A DNA stretch of 64,000 nucleotides. It comes from Leguminivora glycinivorella. Taxonomy: Eukaryota > Arthropoda > Insecta > Lepidoptera > Tortricidae. Shown here one piece after another: positions 25,701 to 38,362 of the stretch. The notes under the pieces were generated by a model that had not been told where the DNA came from, ran no database searches, and worked only from the letters and a program-made list of their open reading frames with translations. A program made the position numbers and the translations under genes. Position 1 is the stretch's first letter, and the number at the start of each line of letters is the position of its first letter. The stretch is taken from assembly GCF_023078275.1 (NCBI RefSeq), contig NC_062972.1, forward strand, positions 10,476,191-10,540,190. The letters are read 5' to 3'.

Positions 25701-26887
25701 GTTTGTAATATTTTTCCAGCGCACTACGCGGACGGCACGCCTGTGAGCGCTACGCTGTCCAACACGGCAGAACTGGTGGCCTTCCTCGATGACCTGTTCG
25801 ACAGCGTCAACGGCGCCAGCACCCACCACAAGCACACAAAGGGAAAGCAACTGCGGACTGCCGTAACTGAAAACTCAAAACATCACGATTTCTGGGTGAA
25901 GGCGATAGAAATAATAGAAAAAATTGAATTCCGTGATATCAACGGAAAATTGACAACAGTTCCGACGTTGAAAAATTGGTTGACAACTTTAAAAAGCTAT
26001 CAAAGGCTGTGGCAGGTTATGAAAGAAAAAAATATCAAGATAATGCGCCCGCGGTATTTTAACTCCGACGCAATAGAAAATTTTTCGGAAGAGTGCGAGC
26101 GTACAACGCCAGAAATAACGACCCGACCTGCCACGCTTTTGAGTGCACTTTTAAGTCACTATTAGTAACTAATTTAATAAAATTTCACCAAAATACATTT
26201 AATTGTGAGGAAGACTGTGCTGAGGAAGTTATTAAAATTCAGTCGTTGTTTGCTCACACTGAAGAAGACAATGCAATGATCGAGGATAGTACCATATTGG
26301 TTGATTCTGCGCCTTCATCATTATCAACCTTCACCGATCGTGAAGACGGCGCAGAACAACTAATCGTGCAAGCCACACGGGAGCGTCTGGATGTACACTC
26401 ACGGGCATATACCGCGGGATGGGTCACAAGAAAAGTATTAAAAATATTGAAATGTAACGATTGTGAGAAAGACTTAACAACTGAAGAAACGGATATCCAT
26501 AAATGGATATCCAAAAGAGAATACAATGTCATCAAAAAGAATAAATTGACCTATCCCTCGGAACATGCTGTGAGGTTTTTTGGGAACATTGTAGACGAAT
26601 CGAATGAATATTTGGAACACAATGCCCATAAAGCAAACATCAAAAAACAAATTACTCAAGTTGTACTTTCCAAATATTCATTCGATTTTGTCAAATGCGA
26701 AATGCACCGTGTTTTGGCAGGGCAGACGTTTTTATCTGTATCTCTGACATTGTCGATCTTCAACTGGTGCAATACTATAAATAAAATTTTAAAAGGCACT
26801 GATGTGTCACGACTCACCATGAAAAACTTGCCTCAAATGCAAGCACAGGCTTTCAGGAAATATAAAAAAAGGTTTAGAGATAAATGA
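16728..26887 (+). CDS. THAP9/P-element-like transposase gene, ten exons, one frameshift
   Basis: Exons in phase: 16728-17028, 17819-17965, 18609-18680, 19629-19715, 21643-21726, 22113-22594, 22949-23342, 24100-24332, 25265-25331 and 25720-26887 (about 1,011 residues if the last exon were in one frame). Residues 1-80 form a C2CH THAP DNA-binding domain (CCIPGCDSSS, MWKK, YVCHKHF, ACPTLF). Exons 2-5 encode a low-complexity linker, one small exon per step, all phase 1. From exon 6 the P-element transposase core follows: SPKCYRFLQRIF, IIFDEMKLDAG (Asp407), ALISDQG (Asp495), VVYDPPHLIKGVRNNF and NSDAIENF (Glu742). These fit the RNase-H-like DDE triad with the GTP-binding insertion known for P transposase and THAP9. 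At 26081-26085 a run of five T needs a sixth to give the family's ENFFG; as read, the frame shifts and stops at 26165, while the remaining 240 codons stay open in the next frame. No terminal inverted repeats were found around the gene. It may be a domesticated THAP9-like gene, an old P-like copy, or carry an assembly error. Confidence 0.85.
17150..17290 (+). repeat. Degenerate SINE copy
   Basis: TTTTGGCCTAGTGGAGAGTG, the B-box relic GGTTCAAATTC, and TTGGTTCCTGAGTAATGGGT parallel the better copy at 17528 with many substitutions. Confidence 0.55.
17528..17790 (+). repeat. tRNA-derived SINE (GGTCTGGCATAGTCGG family)
   Basis: The tRNA-like head has an A-box-like TGGCATAGTCGGTAG and a B box GGTTCGAATCC. 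The body reads TTGTTCCTGAGTCATGGATG, GTATGTATATCGTCGCCTAG and TTTGGGGCTAGGTTGATTTG, and the tail is (TTTA)n. I recognise it as a common lepidopteran SINE. It is not a functional tRNA, as no complete cloverleaf follows. Located in intron 1 of the THAP9-like gene. A tail fragment recurs at 25630-25670. Confidence 0.8.
18090..18275 (+). repeat. Dispersed repeat (ACAAGGGGGCAAAGTTGTTG), copy 1
   Basis: Runs from ACAAGGGGGCAAAGTTGTTG through GATACCCGAGCAAGC and GCACGAAGGTTTAACAAA to TTGCCACCGAGTGAAAA. The second copy at 57138-57312 is about as long, with scattered substitutions. Confidence 0.8.
18935..19292. mobile_element. hAT-like MITE rich in GATATATATCC
   Basis: Begins CAGGGTTCGAGG and ends TTTCGAACCCTG: ten-base terminal inverted repeats of the CAGGG hAT type. 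Both ends carry clusters of ATATCCGATAT-like subterminal repeats. Flanks are A-rich and only loosely similar (ATAAAAAA, AATTAAAA), so the target duplication is not firm. Confidence 0.65.
19914..20735 (+). repeat. About 120-bp tandem repeat array in the THAP9-like gene intron
   Basis: Units contain CAGAACAGTGACATTTGGTG, AGTGGAACTGCTGATGATGG and CGGCACGCTTATAGTGACTT. Near-identical copies start near 20035, 20155 and 20275, with an older one before and more after. The array is interrupted at 20354-20552 by an AT-rich insert ending AATAAATAAAACTAAAC, which looks like a LINE 3' tail, with TATA on both sides. Confidence 0.8.
21745..21830 (-). repeat. Poly-T plus common lepidopteran repeat end
   Basis: A long T run and ATGGGATAGGAGGCAAACGA then CAGACAGGTCGCCTGATGGT. 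The complement of this motif occurs at 5225-5285, so this is one dispersed family with two fragments in the window. Confidence 0.6.
23700..24055 (-). repeat. SINE, minus orientation
   Basis: Read on the minus strand, a B-box-like GGTTCCAACCCCGG is followed by GAAGATAAACATCGTGAGGA, AATAAGGCCTAGGGTACC, AAGCGGATCCCAGC and CCGGGATAATGCAAGGAAGA. This is the same body and tail as the SINE at 32281, with a decayed tRNA head. Confidence 0.7.
24660..24918 (+). repeat. 3' remnant of an RTE-like retroelement
   Basis: GCTTTTTCCGCGGCTGCGCT, ATGTCACTCTTCATCCCTTC, TCGTCGCTTCGTTTCGCCGT, GACGGACAAACAAACAGACA and the terminal ATAATATTAGTATGGAT make up a very common lepidopteran repeat. It contains a C homopolymer at 24731-24743. 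Confidence 0.65.
24933..25000. repeat. Near-perfect hairpin, 29-bp arms
   Basis: ATAAAATGCGACCGCCTAAG + AACGTGCAA, a loop of about 8 bases, then the exact complement. Located in an intron of the THAP9-like gene, between the RTE remnant and a (TTTA) tract at 24997-25010 that probably ends another truncated retroelement. Confidence 0.85.
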
Positions 26888-29577
26888 TTGTGTTTATATG
26901 TGGTGTTTTCATTTCAAAAGTTGTTTAAGTTTATCTGGAAGTATTCTGGGTGAACTTAAATAGCTTTCCCCTTTGAAAGTAGCCTGATATTGAAATTTGA
27001 GCAGAATTGAACTTTGAATTTCCCGCTTTCTGGTGAGCAAACAATTCAAATTTCACGATTATTCCCGCCATTTTCATTAAAAAAAAAAACAAACGTCAGT
27101 ATCGACATAGCACGACCACAGATACTTAACGACTAAAGTTCAAGTATGGAAGATGTTTGTCTGATACGTAGTATCTTCTTAGTAGTTTGTGGCCACACGC
27201 TACAACCATACCGAGCGCATCGATCAGCCGCTTAGTTCCTACGCGCGCCAATAGATGGCGCTTAAGCTATATTGGGAAACGGTGGGGAAACGGGACAATG
27301 ACGTCATCTTTTTCGTGCATGCTGCCCGTAGTAACGAGTTATTAGACGTTATCACTTCAAAAAACTAATATTATACAGGATGCTTATTCTACTCACCTGT
27401 ATTTTGATAATAGGGCAGAGACCATGCTGTTACGCGAAAACGGACTTAAAATACCTTCCCTCAATTTCAAATGAACGATGACTGGCAAACTGATTTTGAA
27501 AAAAAACATACAACGTGCCGGAGAATGGTAATTTTTGTGACAAACTTTTTGATTCAAAGCATAGCCATTGATAGCCATTCCATTCCTATCGGGGATTTAT
27601 AGCTTATATGGGACTAAAAAACCACTTTCCGCCTAGAAAAGTCACCAATCCAGGAAATCTTTCCCATGCAATTTTTTGCAAAAAGAAAACTTGTCTTCCA
27701 CGTGCAATTTTTGAATGCGAATCCATTCAATTCTTATCCAGTATTGTCAACAGTTTTCTAGGGGTCATACCTACCAAAGAGCATTGAATCACTGCGTTTT
27801 AATACCTACAAGGTGCTTGTAGCTAATTTGACCAGCTCTTTTATTAGCTCTTGTGTAGCTAGGTCGCCTATATTCCGATATGTGAGCGTAAACCTAAAAA
27901 AATGGCACCTTCCAACACCTCTCAAGTATGATATGGCACCTACTAGGACTAATACACGACGCTCTCACGTATTGAAATAAATCTGCTCGACTCATCGTGT
28001 GTTAGCACTATTTAATTACCTATGTGTGATTTTATACACATACACAAATTATTTCCACTGATGTTGTACCTTCGTCTTGTGAGCACGTAGCTGACGAATT
28101 TATACAGGTCCTTCAATAACGCGTCGAGCAAGTTGAACGCGGTTAATTGGTATTGTTGCCAACAATATTATTAACTGCAACAACTAAGAAATTAATTTAA
28201 TGAATGCAAACGTGACAGAGAGATATTTTTAATGAAAAGAAAATTCGTTTATGGCATAGGTATTTTTAATTCCATTAAATATTATTTATAGTCATTGGAT
28301 CTATTATTAATGTATTACACTTGGAATGGTTTTGTTTTGTGGAATAGTTAACATTTTTAAATTAGACGCGACATCGCGGTTAATACTGTACTATAACTGG
28401 AAATTTAATCTGTATAAAATGGTGTTCGTTTATCACATAAGTTATACACATTAAAAAAACTATAAATGTTACAAAAATGTAGAATAATATCAATGGCATT
28501 GTGCTGTTTGAAATCAAGCTTACAATAAATGAGTAGATACAAAAGGGCACAAGCTTTTTATATAATTTAAGACTTGAATGTCGAGGTGTCAGTCCATTAT
28601 GATGAAAGTAAAACAATATGCTCAGGTACTAATCACAAAAATCAACTCTTACCAACAACTGTAAAAGTTATGACACCAAATAATTACTTAATACTCTTAA
28701 ATAATATTTTTATAACAAATTCAACATAACAACATGAAACATAAATTATTAGAAAATATAATAATAGTCACCACTAAAAAGGAGTTGGCAGAGCAAACGT
28801 ATCATGCTACATCTAAGGGAGTCGCAAATAATTATACATCTGTACGTAAGGGTACCCCGCGCCGTATGATGCATTTACTGTGCCCGTACTCACAAATACA
28901 TTTAAGTGATATAAAATAACATCCCTACTCAAAAGCTACATTCAATTGGAACTTTAATACTGTTAAGATTGCTTTGCCGATGTAGCTTCAAGTGGGATGT
29001 TTTTGATCCAAGACACAAGGCAGTCTTAGGCGAATACTGTCCCTTTCACTCGGGCCCACCTCATGTCTCCTCGCGTCACCGACACTAAAATATTAACACT
29101 CAAGACACTAAGTATCTCCGACACTCCAAGTACGTTTAATCTTAAGTAAATAATCAGATATATCATAAATTACATTGTCGTCATATACACTCTATGTTTG
29201 TACACGCAGTATACCCACGTCGGTATACAGATCTCGTAATCGCAACTCTTATTTATGAACACACTACAATGGAGATTACGAACGAACACAACTCACCACG
29301 TCTCTCGTAAAATACTTTACCGCGTCATCTTTCAAAAGTAAAATAACCATAATAATATACATATATCACAGATACCTAGCGAAGACAATTCTCGATTAAA
29401 TCTTCTATCTTTGAGGTATTACAAAACGTAGACAATTTATTTTGTATAAAATATGACAATAAAATAAAAAAGCACAATCTCAAAACTCCTAATCGTCGGC
29501 TTATAGGAAAATTTCATATTAAAATCTCGGTCGACGGGCGACCGTCTAGGCCTCGCACGCCGTCGTTCGTTGCGCGT
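26888..29577. other. Intergenic and 3' UTR region between two convergent genes
   Basis: About 2.7 kb with no convincing exon. The leftmost part should include the transposase gene 3' UTR. The right part, probably to about 28.4-28.9 kb, should be the long 3' UTR of the minus-strand adaptor gene. An isolated CGACATAGCACGACCACAG at 27103 resembles the motif of the foldback at 57571. No RNA gene seen. Confidence 0.5.
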
Positions 29578-32500
29578 TTAGACTTGAAAGTAATCGCCGA
29601 CCTGGTCGGCGCCGGCGCCGTTGACGGCGGGCGGCTGCGGGCGCGCGGCGATGCGCTCGTAGCCCGCGCCCGAGTCCGAGCGCTGCACCGACCCGCCGGC
29701 GGCCTCGTTGTTCAACTCCTCGTACGGCGGCTCCTTCTTAGATAGTTCGAAATATTTCACGCTCTCGTAGTTCGGATCCTTCTTGGACCTCATCGAGTCG
29801 CTCTTGGAGGCTTTCGACCGAACGGACTCGTATTTCGGGTCCTTCAGTCTCAGCGACTCGTAGTTGGGGTCCCTCGTCCTCACGTCGTCGTAGTTGGGGT
29901 CCTTGGGGCGGACGGACTCGTAGTTGGGGTCGGACTCGCTGCCGCTGCCCTTGTAGAGCGGGTCGTGCGGCATCGACTCGTAGGTGGACTCGACGAGGTC
30001 GCCGTTGTTGTTGGGCCAGTCGGAGTACTTGCCGGGCCGCTTGTTAACGGTGGAGTAGGTGGGCGCGATGGTGGCGTACGGCGGCGTCGGCGGCTGGTTG
30101 CGGAGCACCTCGTAGTTGGGCTCCGAGTCCGACGCGCCGTTGTCCATCTTGGAGATGTGTTCGTAGCCGGCGTCGCTGCTCACGAGGCTGTCGGGGCCGC
30201 TGTCGGAGACGTGGTTCAACTTGCCGAGCATGTTGTTATTGGCGAAGTTGGTGTTCTTGCCGACGTCCTTGACGGTCTCGTAGCCCGGGTCCTGGTTGCG
30301 GGAGAGCTTGCGGTCCTTGTGTGCGATGGTCTCGTAGCCGTGGTGGGCCTTGTTGCGGTCGATGGTCTCGTAGCCGGGGTCATCGGCGCGGAACTTGGCG
30401 GGCTCGTCGGCGTCGGTGGGCCGGCTCTTGGCCTTCTTGACGACCTTGGCGTACATGTCGTCGAGGTTGCGCTGCGGGCTGGCGCGCTCGGGCTCGGCGC
30501 GCTCGATGTCGATCTCCTTGGCGACGAGCGGGCGGATGATGTCGCCGGAGCTGAAGCGGTGCTTGTCGACGGGGTAGTTGCAGCCGTAGAAGTCGGACGA
30601 GCTCACGCAGCTGTTGTTCCGCTGGTGTTTCTCGTTGAGGCTCCGCCGGAGTTTGTCGTTGTTGAAGAGGTCACCTGCAGAATATTAAATAAATAGTATC
30701 TACATCATTTGGAAGGGTGACAAGTGCCGATTCGTGGATGAATTTCGATTTTTGTTAGCTTTGCATTTTTGCTACAATTCGTTTCAAGGTTTGTCAGGTA
30801 TCGGAAGCAATTTTAGAATATTTTTAAAGAATAATATATATAACAGAAGCGAAATTATATGTATAGCGAATATTTTAGAACGTGATACGGTGACAAAAAT
30901 TAAGGTTTTCGCTTCGTATAATAATTTCGTAAGTTTGTTCTTTCGTTCTGAAAAATACGGCATAATAATTTCAAATGTTACATATTTTTCTATAAGTTCC
31001 TATCAGAGTACTTCGGATCCAAAGAAAAATCGGATGTTCGTTAAATACGAGTATGTATTTCGCTTCCGAGGGCTATTCGAACGATGTAGGGCCGGTAGCA
31101 TCAAACCGTCTGTCACCGTTAAAGCGTTCGTTAAATTTTATCGTACGAGAAGTTCCATAGACGTCTGCCGCGTGACGATGATGTGTCTGTCGACCGCGGT
31201 CGATGCCACCGGTCCCTAGTATTACCGGTGCTGGAGATGCGCTGGTGCGCGGCGCGCGCTGCAGGCGCCGGCGCGGGCGCGGGAGGCGGCGGAGGCAGCG
31301 GCGAGTTGGCCTGGCGCTTCTCCGGCTTGGGCGAGCCCAGCGCGCCCGTCGAGTTCGAGCACGACGACGACGACGCTGAGAGAAACGTACCTTTTGAGCT
31401 TTCTACTATATGTTGTTAATAGGCTCTCCGCTATGTGTGGACCCCACACATAGCGGGACGAATCATAGCGCGGCAAACGCACGTACGAGCTTCATATACG
31501 AATCGAGTGATCCGCGACGACGAGTGTTGTCGGACCGATACCCCATACATTACAGGCGCCATCTTGGATTTTTTCTGTTGAAATCCTTCCGACATCCGAT
31601 ATCGGATCGGATAATGTGAAAACGCACTAAGCGGCCCAAACTTTCCATGGCAGTAGCGGTGCTGCCTCATCGAATGACTAAAGGTGTCCGTTACACGGAC
31701 GACACGATTGCCAACGAATTCATAATATGAATTCATTGCAACGGTATATTATGTGTGCGTATGGATTGAGTGAGCACCTTCCGAAAATAAAAAAAAATAT
31801 GCTGATCATTTAGTAAAAGTTCTAAAACAATTGTAAAACGAATCTCTGAATTTGTAAAAAGATAAATCAAAAGATACAGTCATTAACATGTGCTCACTCA
31901 GTTCTCACAAACTACCAACGAAAACAGTGAATGTATTCATTTAACATATAATATTTATATACTAACATTTAGTAAAAAATATGCCAACTTACCTCTATAA
32001 ATTTTAGATCACCTAGTGACGTATTTAATTTTTTACAAATAAATTCCTTAAAATATATGTATAACCACAGTTGTTATAGAATTTAAAGAATACCTTGTCT
32101 CGAATGTGTCGCATTCGATGTGGATGCGCCTATTTCTGGTGGTGCACTTCTCCTAAAATAAACAATAAAATTGTAATAGAGAAGTCGAAGTTATAAAATT
32201 CTGTAGACAGTGAATACAAAGAGGAACAACTCAAAGATGAAAGAAACAAAAGACGTCAACGAGTCTTTTAGTTAGTAAGAAGCGCTGGTGGCCTAGCGGT
32301 AAGAGCGTGCGACTTTCGATCAGGAGGTCGCGGGTTCGAACCCGGCTCGTACCAATGAGTTTTTCTGAACTTATACTGTGCGAAATGTCATTTGACATTT
32401 GCCAGTCGCTTTTCGGTGAAGGAAAACATCGTGAGGAAACCGGACTAATTCCAATAAGGCCTAGTTACCCTTCGGGTTGGAAGGTCAGATGGCAGTCGCT

Positions 32501-35500
32501 TTCGTAAAAACTAGTGCCTACGCCAAATCTTGGGATTAATTGTCAAAGCGGATCCCAGGCTCCCATGAGCCGTGGCAAATGCCGGGATAACGCAAGGAGG
32601 ATGATGATGAGTATTTTAGTTAGTGGCTGTTTAATTAATATTGTTTATTTATTTTGGACAAGCAGTAGGCCTAGCACATGATGGCCGCGGGAGTATGTCG
32701 CCGCGAGATAGATGCCACGTCTTCTTCTAACTGTATTAATGACATAAGGACGGGTAGTCTATCTCGCGGCGACATACTCCCGCGGCCATCATGTGCTAGG
32801 CCTACAGAACTACACAAATGTTAAATTAGATTTAAGTTTTTTTTTAAATGTAGAATATCGTCACTACTTTGAAAAAAAAAACTTGTATCTTCTTCTGTCA
32901 ATGAAAAGAAAAATGTAATAAGGTCAGGTGGGGTAAGGGAAACATACTTCATTTTTTATATTTTACATCGAGCTCTAATCGCTTTATTTAATGTCGTATA
33001 TTCATCTTGACCGACACAAAGTATGCTTCTTTAAGTCTGCTTTCTAGGGCGAAATTAATTTTTAAACTAGCTTAATTGCATGTAGCTGGAAGTTTATAAA
33101 ATGTTTAGGCTGGTCCTGCCGTTTCCCTTTCCCGAGTTTTGGGGTAAGGGAAACACTTCGCTAAAATCTCAAAGTATTGGTGCTAGTGTGGATTATACCG
33201 GCAATGTAAATTTAAAAAAACATCATCAATGAAATGGAGACTTTGGTTCTTTGACATATAGTTTAAAATAGAAAATATTTACATAAATTGAAATTCGGGG
33301 CAAGGGGAACATATGGGCTTGAGACAGGGGTGGTTAACTAAAAATTATAATTGTTTTTAAAGATTTTTTTTACAAGTTTTTTTCGAAAATTCAAATTTCA
33401 GTATTGCAAATTAAAAAACGACTATTAATTATTAGTAATTATTCGTATTTAAAATACTGAAGCTTGGATCAATACAAAAATTTCCGTATTTATAGAATAT
33501 GTGTCTCTGAAAATGTTCATGACCCCTGAAATCGGGAAAAGGAAACATATGTTCCACTTACCCGGCTATGGTAGTTCCCGTTACCCGGTATGTCATTTGT
33601 AGGTTGTGTTATGAATCACGTTGAATTTTCATATTTACAGCATAGTTTTCTCAAATTCAAATACCAGAGATGAACATTAAACATATAAAGGAATATTTAC
33701 AGATATCAAAAGTCTTCGGACATGACTTTTTGCTACCCAAATCACTACACAAAATAATACTCGTCCAACTCGTGGTCTTGTAGCACGACAACTGATTTTT
33801 TGTTTTTGTCAAGGACGCACACTCCTAAGAGCTAGCGCTATTTTTGTTTTTGTTTTGGAACTAAATCCTAGGTAGTACCTTACCGACCACCAAATGACCC
33901 AGCTACAGTCTATGAATTCAGAGTTACCAATCAGTGTTTCCCTTCCCCCATAGTCCCCCTTACCCCACCTGACCTTAAGTATGTATGCAATGCATATAGA
34001 CTTACTGCGTTTTAACTTTGAGGAGCAGTGTGAGATACGAGATTTTTTACAGTTTTTTAAAGAAAAAATAATTATTGACAACTATTGTCTTCGGTTACCG
34101 CGATAGTTACTCATGAAATAAAACTATGGAAACCGATTAAATCGCGTATAATGAATTTAAAATTCATCCCGACGTTTCGAACTCTTTACAGCGTTCGTGG
34201 TCAACGGGTTACTGAGGAAAAAATTACAATGTGCAAAAGCTACCCACATACAAGAAATATTAACGAACCATGACCACAAATAAAATAGATTTTTAAGGCA
34301 GGTTCACACACTACTAATAAAGCTAGTTATACAATATTTAAAAAAAAAAACACCCACCACCACCACGAACACTGTAAAGAGTTCGAAACGTCGGGATGAA
34401 TTTTAAATTTATTATACGCGATTTAATCCGTTTCCATAGTTTTATTTTATTGACAACTATTCTAAATTAGTAGTATAATTTGTTATGCAATCGTATAGTA
34501 ATTAAGTTGAGTAGAAAAAGTGTGTACCTGGCGTGGTGGTCGTCTGGCTGCGCGGGCTCGCGGCGGCGGCGCTCGGGGATCTGCGCGTACGTGGCCGAGC
34601 CCGAGCCCGCCAGCCCCTCCTCGATGGCCGCGTACATCTCGTCTGCACACACACGAGCACAGTTCACGCAACATTTGTACAAGTGGCGGCACGTAACTTT
34701 AGCGCCGAGTGAAATGTGGAGGGGAACGCATACCCTTCGCCCCCTGTGAGTTTGGTCCCCTGGTTTTTGACTTCTGCGCGATAACAGCTAGCGCTAAACT
34801 TACGTGCCGCTACTTGTACTACACGGCGAATAAGGAACACTTTGAATTTCCTGATGTGTACATTTTTTCCTCATCGCTAATATCAGTGAGCAGCACGAAA
34901 GCTGTATAGTATTTTATGCAACTGGCGTTTAAGTGAGGTCAAAAAAGACGAGTGGCGTGAGTAACAATTTGAGGCGAAGCCGAAAATTGTTAATAAAGAC
35001 GCCACGAGTATTTTTTGACTCAGTTAAACACCGTTGCATACAATACTTTTTCTACGACCATGCACTTAGTTTTTAATAGTTTTCTTGAACAACTTTCGTG
35101 AAATTCACACTGTATCCTGTATTTTAACGCGTCGGCCTCCCCTCTGTTCCTGCCTCACCCTGTCGCTCGCACTCCCCCGCGACGTCGCCAGCCCCCGGCG
35201 CCCCACGCACCCACGCTATATCCCTTAAAGGCTACCTAACAATGCTTTAAGAGCTATATCGTATGCGTGGGTGCGCGGGGCGCCGGGCGGGGGCGGGCAT
35301 CTTTTATGTAGGGTTTTAACGATCTATGCACGACACTGTAAATGACGAATAACAACACGGGAGTAGAAAAAATATATAATAAATCAATATTCGTCGATTC
35401 ATTAATATTAATAACATTCACATTTCTGACGTGTGATAGGTAACTGTAGGTCCGACTGTTAGTGCGTTTTCACATTATCTGATCCGATATCGGATGTAGA

Positions 35501-38085
35501 AAGGATTTCAAAAGCAAAAATAAAAGATGGCGGCTTAAATATGGGTTTCGGTCCTACGTCCGATATCGGATCGGATAATGTGAAAACAGGGCGCTAAATA
35601 CGACCACAAGATATGCGAAAATGCGACACGCTGAAGCAAAATTACACGCCGCTCATGTGTTGTAAGCACGTCGACTGACGTGTGAATCAACTTCTACTTC
35701 CAATTTATAGACAGCTTTAGATGTATAAAATGAAATTCAGGAATGTTTACCCGAGTCATCGGACACTGTGGCATAGTGTGGTGCGGCGGGCGCGGCCGCG
35801 GCGCTCTGCGCGCGGATGTTACTTAGCGGCTCCCGCACCGATATGCTCGTGTAGCCCTCTGCAACAACATTACAACATATCAGTCTCTGTGGCTCCGCCA
35901 TTTTCATTCAAAAACAAAAACCAAATTAAATCTAAATACACTTACGGAAAGCCGTTTAACGATGTTCAGCAGCTCGTAGCTAAATGATATGACTAAGTCG
36001 TTATACCTAGGTACCTAAGTATGTAATCTACTGAGGCACACCAGTGTACGAAGCACTCGGTGCTACAACACTCACTGGCCGAGTCGGTGGAGTCCCCGCT
36101 GAAGTGCTGGTTGTGTCGCGGCGACGGCGGCGTGATGTACGGCAGCTCGTGGCTGGACGGCAGCGCGCCGCTGATCGCCACGCGCGCCGATATCACTACC
36201 GAATCTGCAACCGTGCATAAACCAATCTGAAGATCAACAGTAATGAACCTACTGTAAACAAGAGAATGTGAGACAAAGAGAGGTGTTTATCGATCAGTTG
36301 ATACGCAAACGTAGAAGTCTAAAATAGAGCGATGATACCTTTAATAAAGGATAAGACGTTATCTTCTTGAAATCATCATCTGTGTAAGAATGTCATACAA
36401 TATTTATTTATTTATTTATCTCATTATAAATATAGGCACATACTATATCCGAATTTTACAATGTTTTTTTTTGTTCTCAGGAAAATACCAAAATCCACCA
36501 ACGTGCGGAATAATAAAAATCCTCATTTTGTATGTTTTAGCGTCATTACTGCCACTGAAGTTTGGCTATTTAAAATCGTTGATTGTAAAAACTATAAATA
36601 AAAGCGGGATGCTTATCTAATACATGTTTATGTTGTTGATTGTAATTAGAATACCAATTGTATTTACCGCATTCCAAACGCGCTAGAATGAGTAATAACA
36701 TAGAAGCAAATGAAATAATTGAAACCGGTACCTGGTCCAGACTGGCTTGCATCTCTCTCGTCTATTGCTATCTCGTCCTCCCGGCTGTCAGGTGTGATTT
36801 CCACAGCACTGTAATGTAAAAAAAAAGGTTTAATTTACATTTTTATTTCACACTAATACACATTTGTTACTTCTATAAATACCCTCGACTTCGCCAGCAG
36901 AAAAATAGTTCATAAATTCTCATGTCATAAATTTGTTGCAGGAGTTTAAAATGATTCACAATGCATATTAGATGTCCGAACTGATGCGATAGCATTCAGG
37001 GAGTGTCTGAATGAATGAATGCATGTGCGCACTGTTGCCTAATCTGGCAGGCGTAGATAACACTCACATATTATGATTGTCATTCTGTAGCTTGGCGTAT
37101 GCATGCTCGTACGGATGGTCTCGGCTTGTTGACGGTTCTGCTGCGGCCTTGTTTCCTGGAACCCAATAATCGACCAGTTATCTCTAATTATCAAACAATT
37201 AAGCAGATTAGCCCGGATCATCGATGTCTACAACAAGCCTATCAGTTATTTTACTGATCGATAAAGCGGCACTTTACTGTATACAATTTACAGTAGCCAT
37301 ATCGAGAGGAAGTGATATGATACGAAGACTAAATTCGCTGAAAACTTGTGATTTAAAAAAAACATGGAAATTATTTACTATGAATGAACGATGTGACTTC
37401 GTGCCAAACTTAACGAATTCTAGAAAACCGGCCAAGAGCGTGTCGGGCCACGCTCAGTGTAGGGTTCCGTAGTTTTCCGTATTTTTCTCAAAAACTACTG
37501 AACCTATCAAGTTCAAAACAATTTTCCTAGAAAGTCTTTATAAAGTTCTACTTTTGTGATTTTTTTCATATTTTTTAAACATATGGTTCAAAAGTTAGAG
37601 GGGGGGGGGGACGCACTTTTTTCCTTTAGGAGCGATTATTTCCGAAAATATAAATATTATCAAAAAACAATCTTAGTAAACCCTTATTCATTTTTAAATA
37701 CCTATCCAACAATATATCACACGTTAGGGTTGGAATGAAAAAACATTTCAGCCCCCACTTTACATGTAGGGGGGGTACCCTAATAAAACATTTTTTTCCA
37801 TTTTTTATTTTTGCACTTTGTCGGCGTGATTCATATAAATATTGGTACCAAATTTCAGCTTTCTAGTGCTAACGGTTACTGAGATTATCCGCGGACGGAC
37901 GGACGGACGGACGGACGGACGGACGGACAGACAGACATGGCGAAACTATAAGGGTTCCTAGTTGACTACGGAACCCTAAAAAGTATATCGTAAATAAAGA
38001 TATGAGCAAATGAGGAGTGATTAGCGTAAAACAGATTCGTTATACCAAATTAAATCGTGTCATTCCTCCTCTAACTTGTACTAAA

Positions 38086-38116
<31 letters not shown>

Positions 38117-38270
38117 TTTATTCAATAACTAAATATAACATTTCCATATCCATGCTGGCTTCTCTTTGTAAGTATTCAAGATACTTGTATTAAGAGATAA
38201 CCGCTCTTCCGCAAAAATTAACAATATCAGTAAAAGATTACATACTACATGACAAAATTAAAAACTTGTG

Positions 38271-38362
<92 letters not shown>

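Noticed and set aside
29965..30696. 243-codon plus-strand frame rich in V, G and A
   Set aside because: Antisense shadow of the GC-rich last exon of the adaptor gene; composition is typical of an antisense frame.
30734..31219. 161-codon plus-strand frame
   Set aside because: Lies in an adaptor intron, no domain, no codon bias, no splice context.
32279..32360. tRNA gene (A and B boxes present)
   Set aside because: It is the head of a SINE with body, tail and target duplication. The same applies at 17528 and 59159.
34483..34749. Small frames on both strands around 34.5-34.7 kb
   Set aside because: They overlap adaptor exon 34528-34642 in wrong frames.
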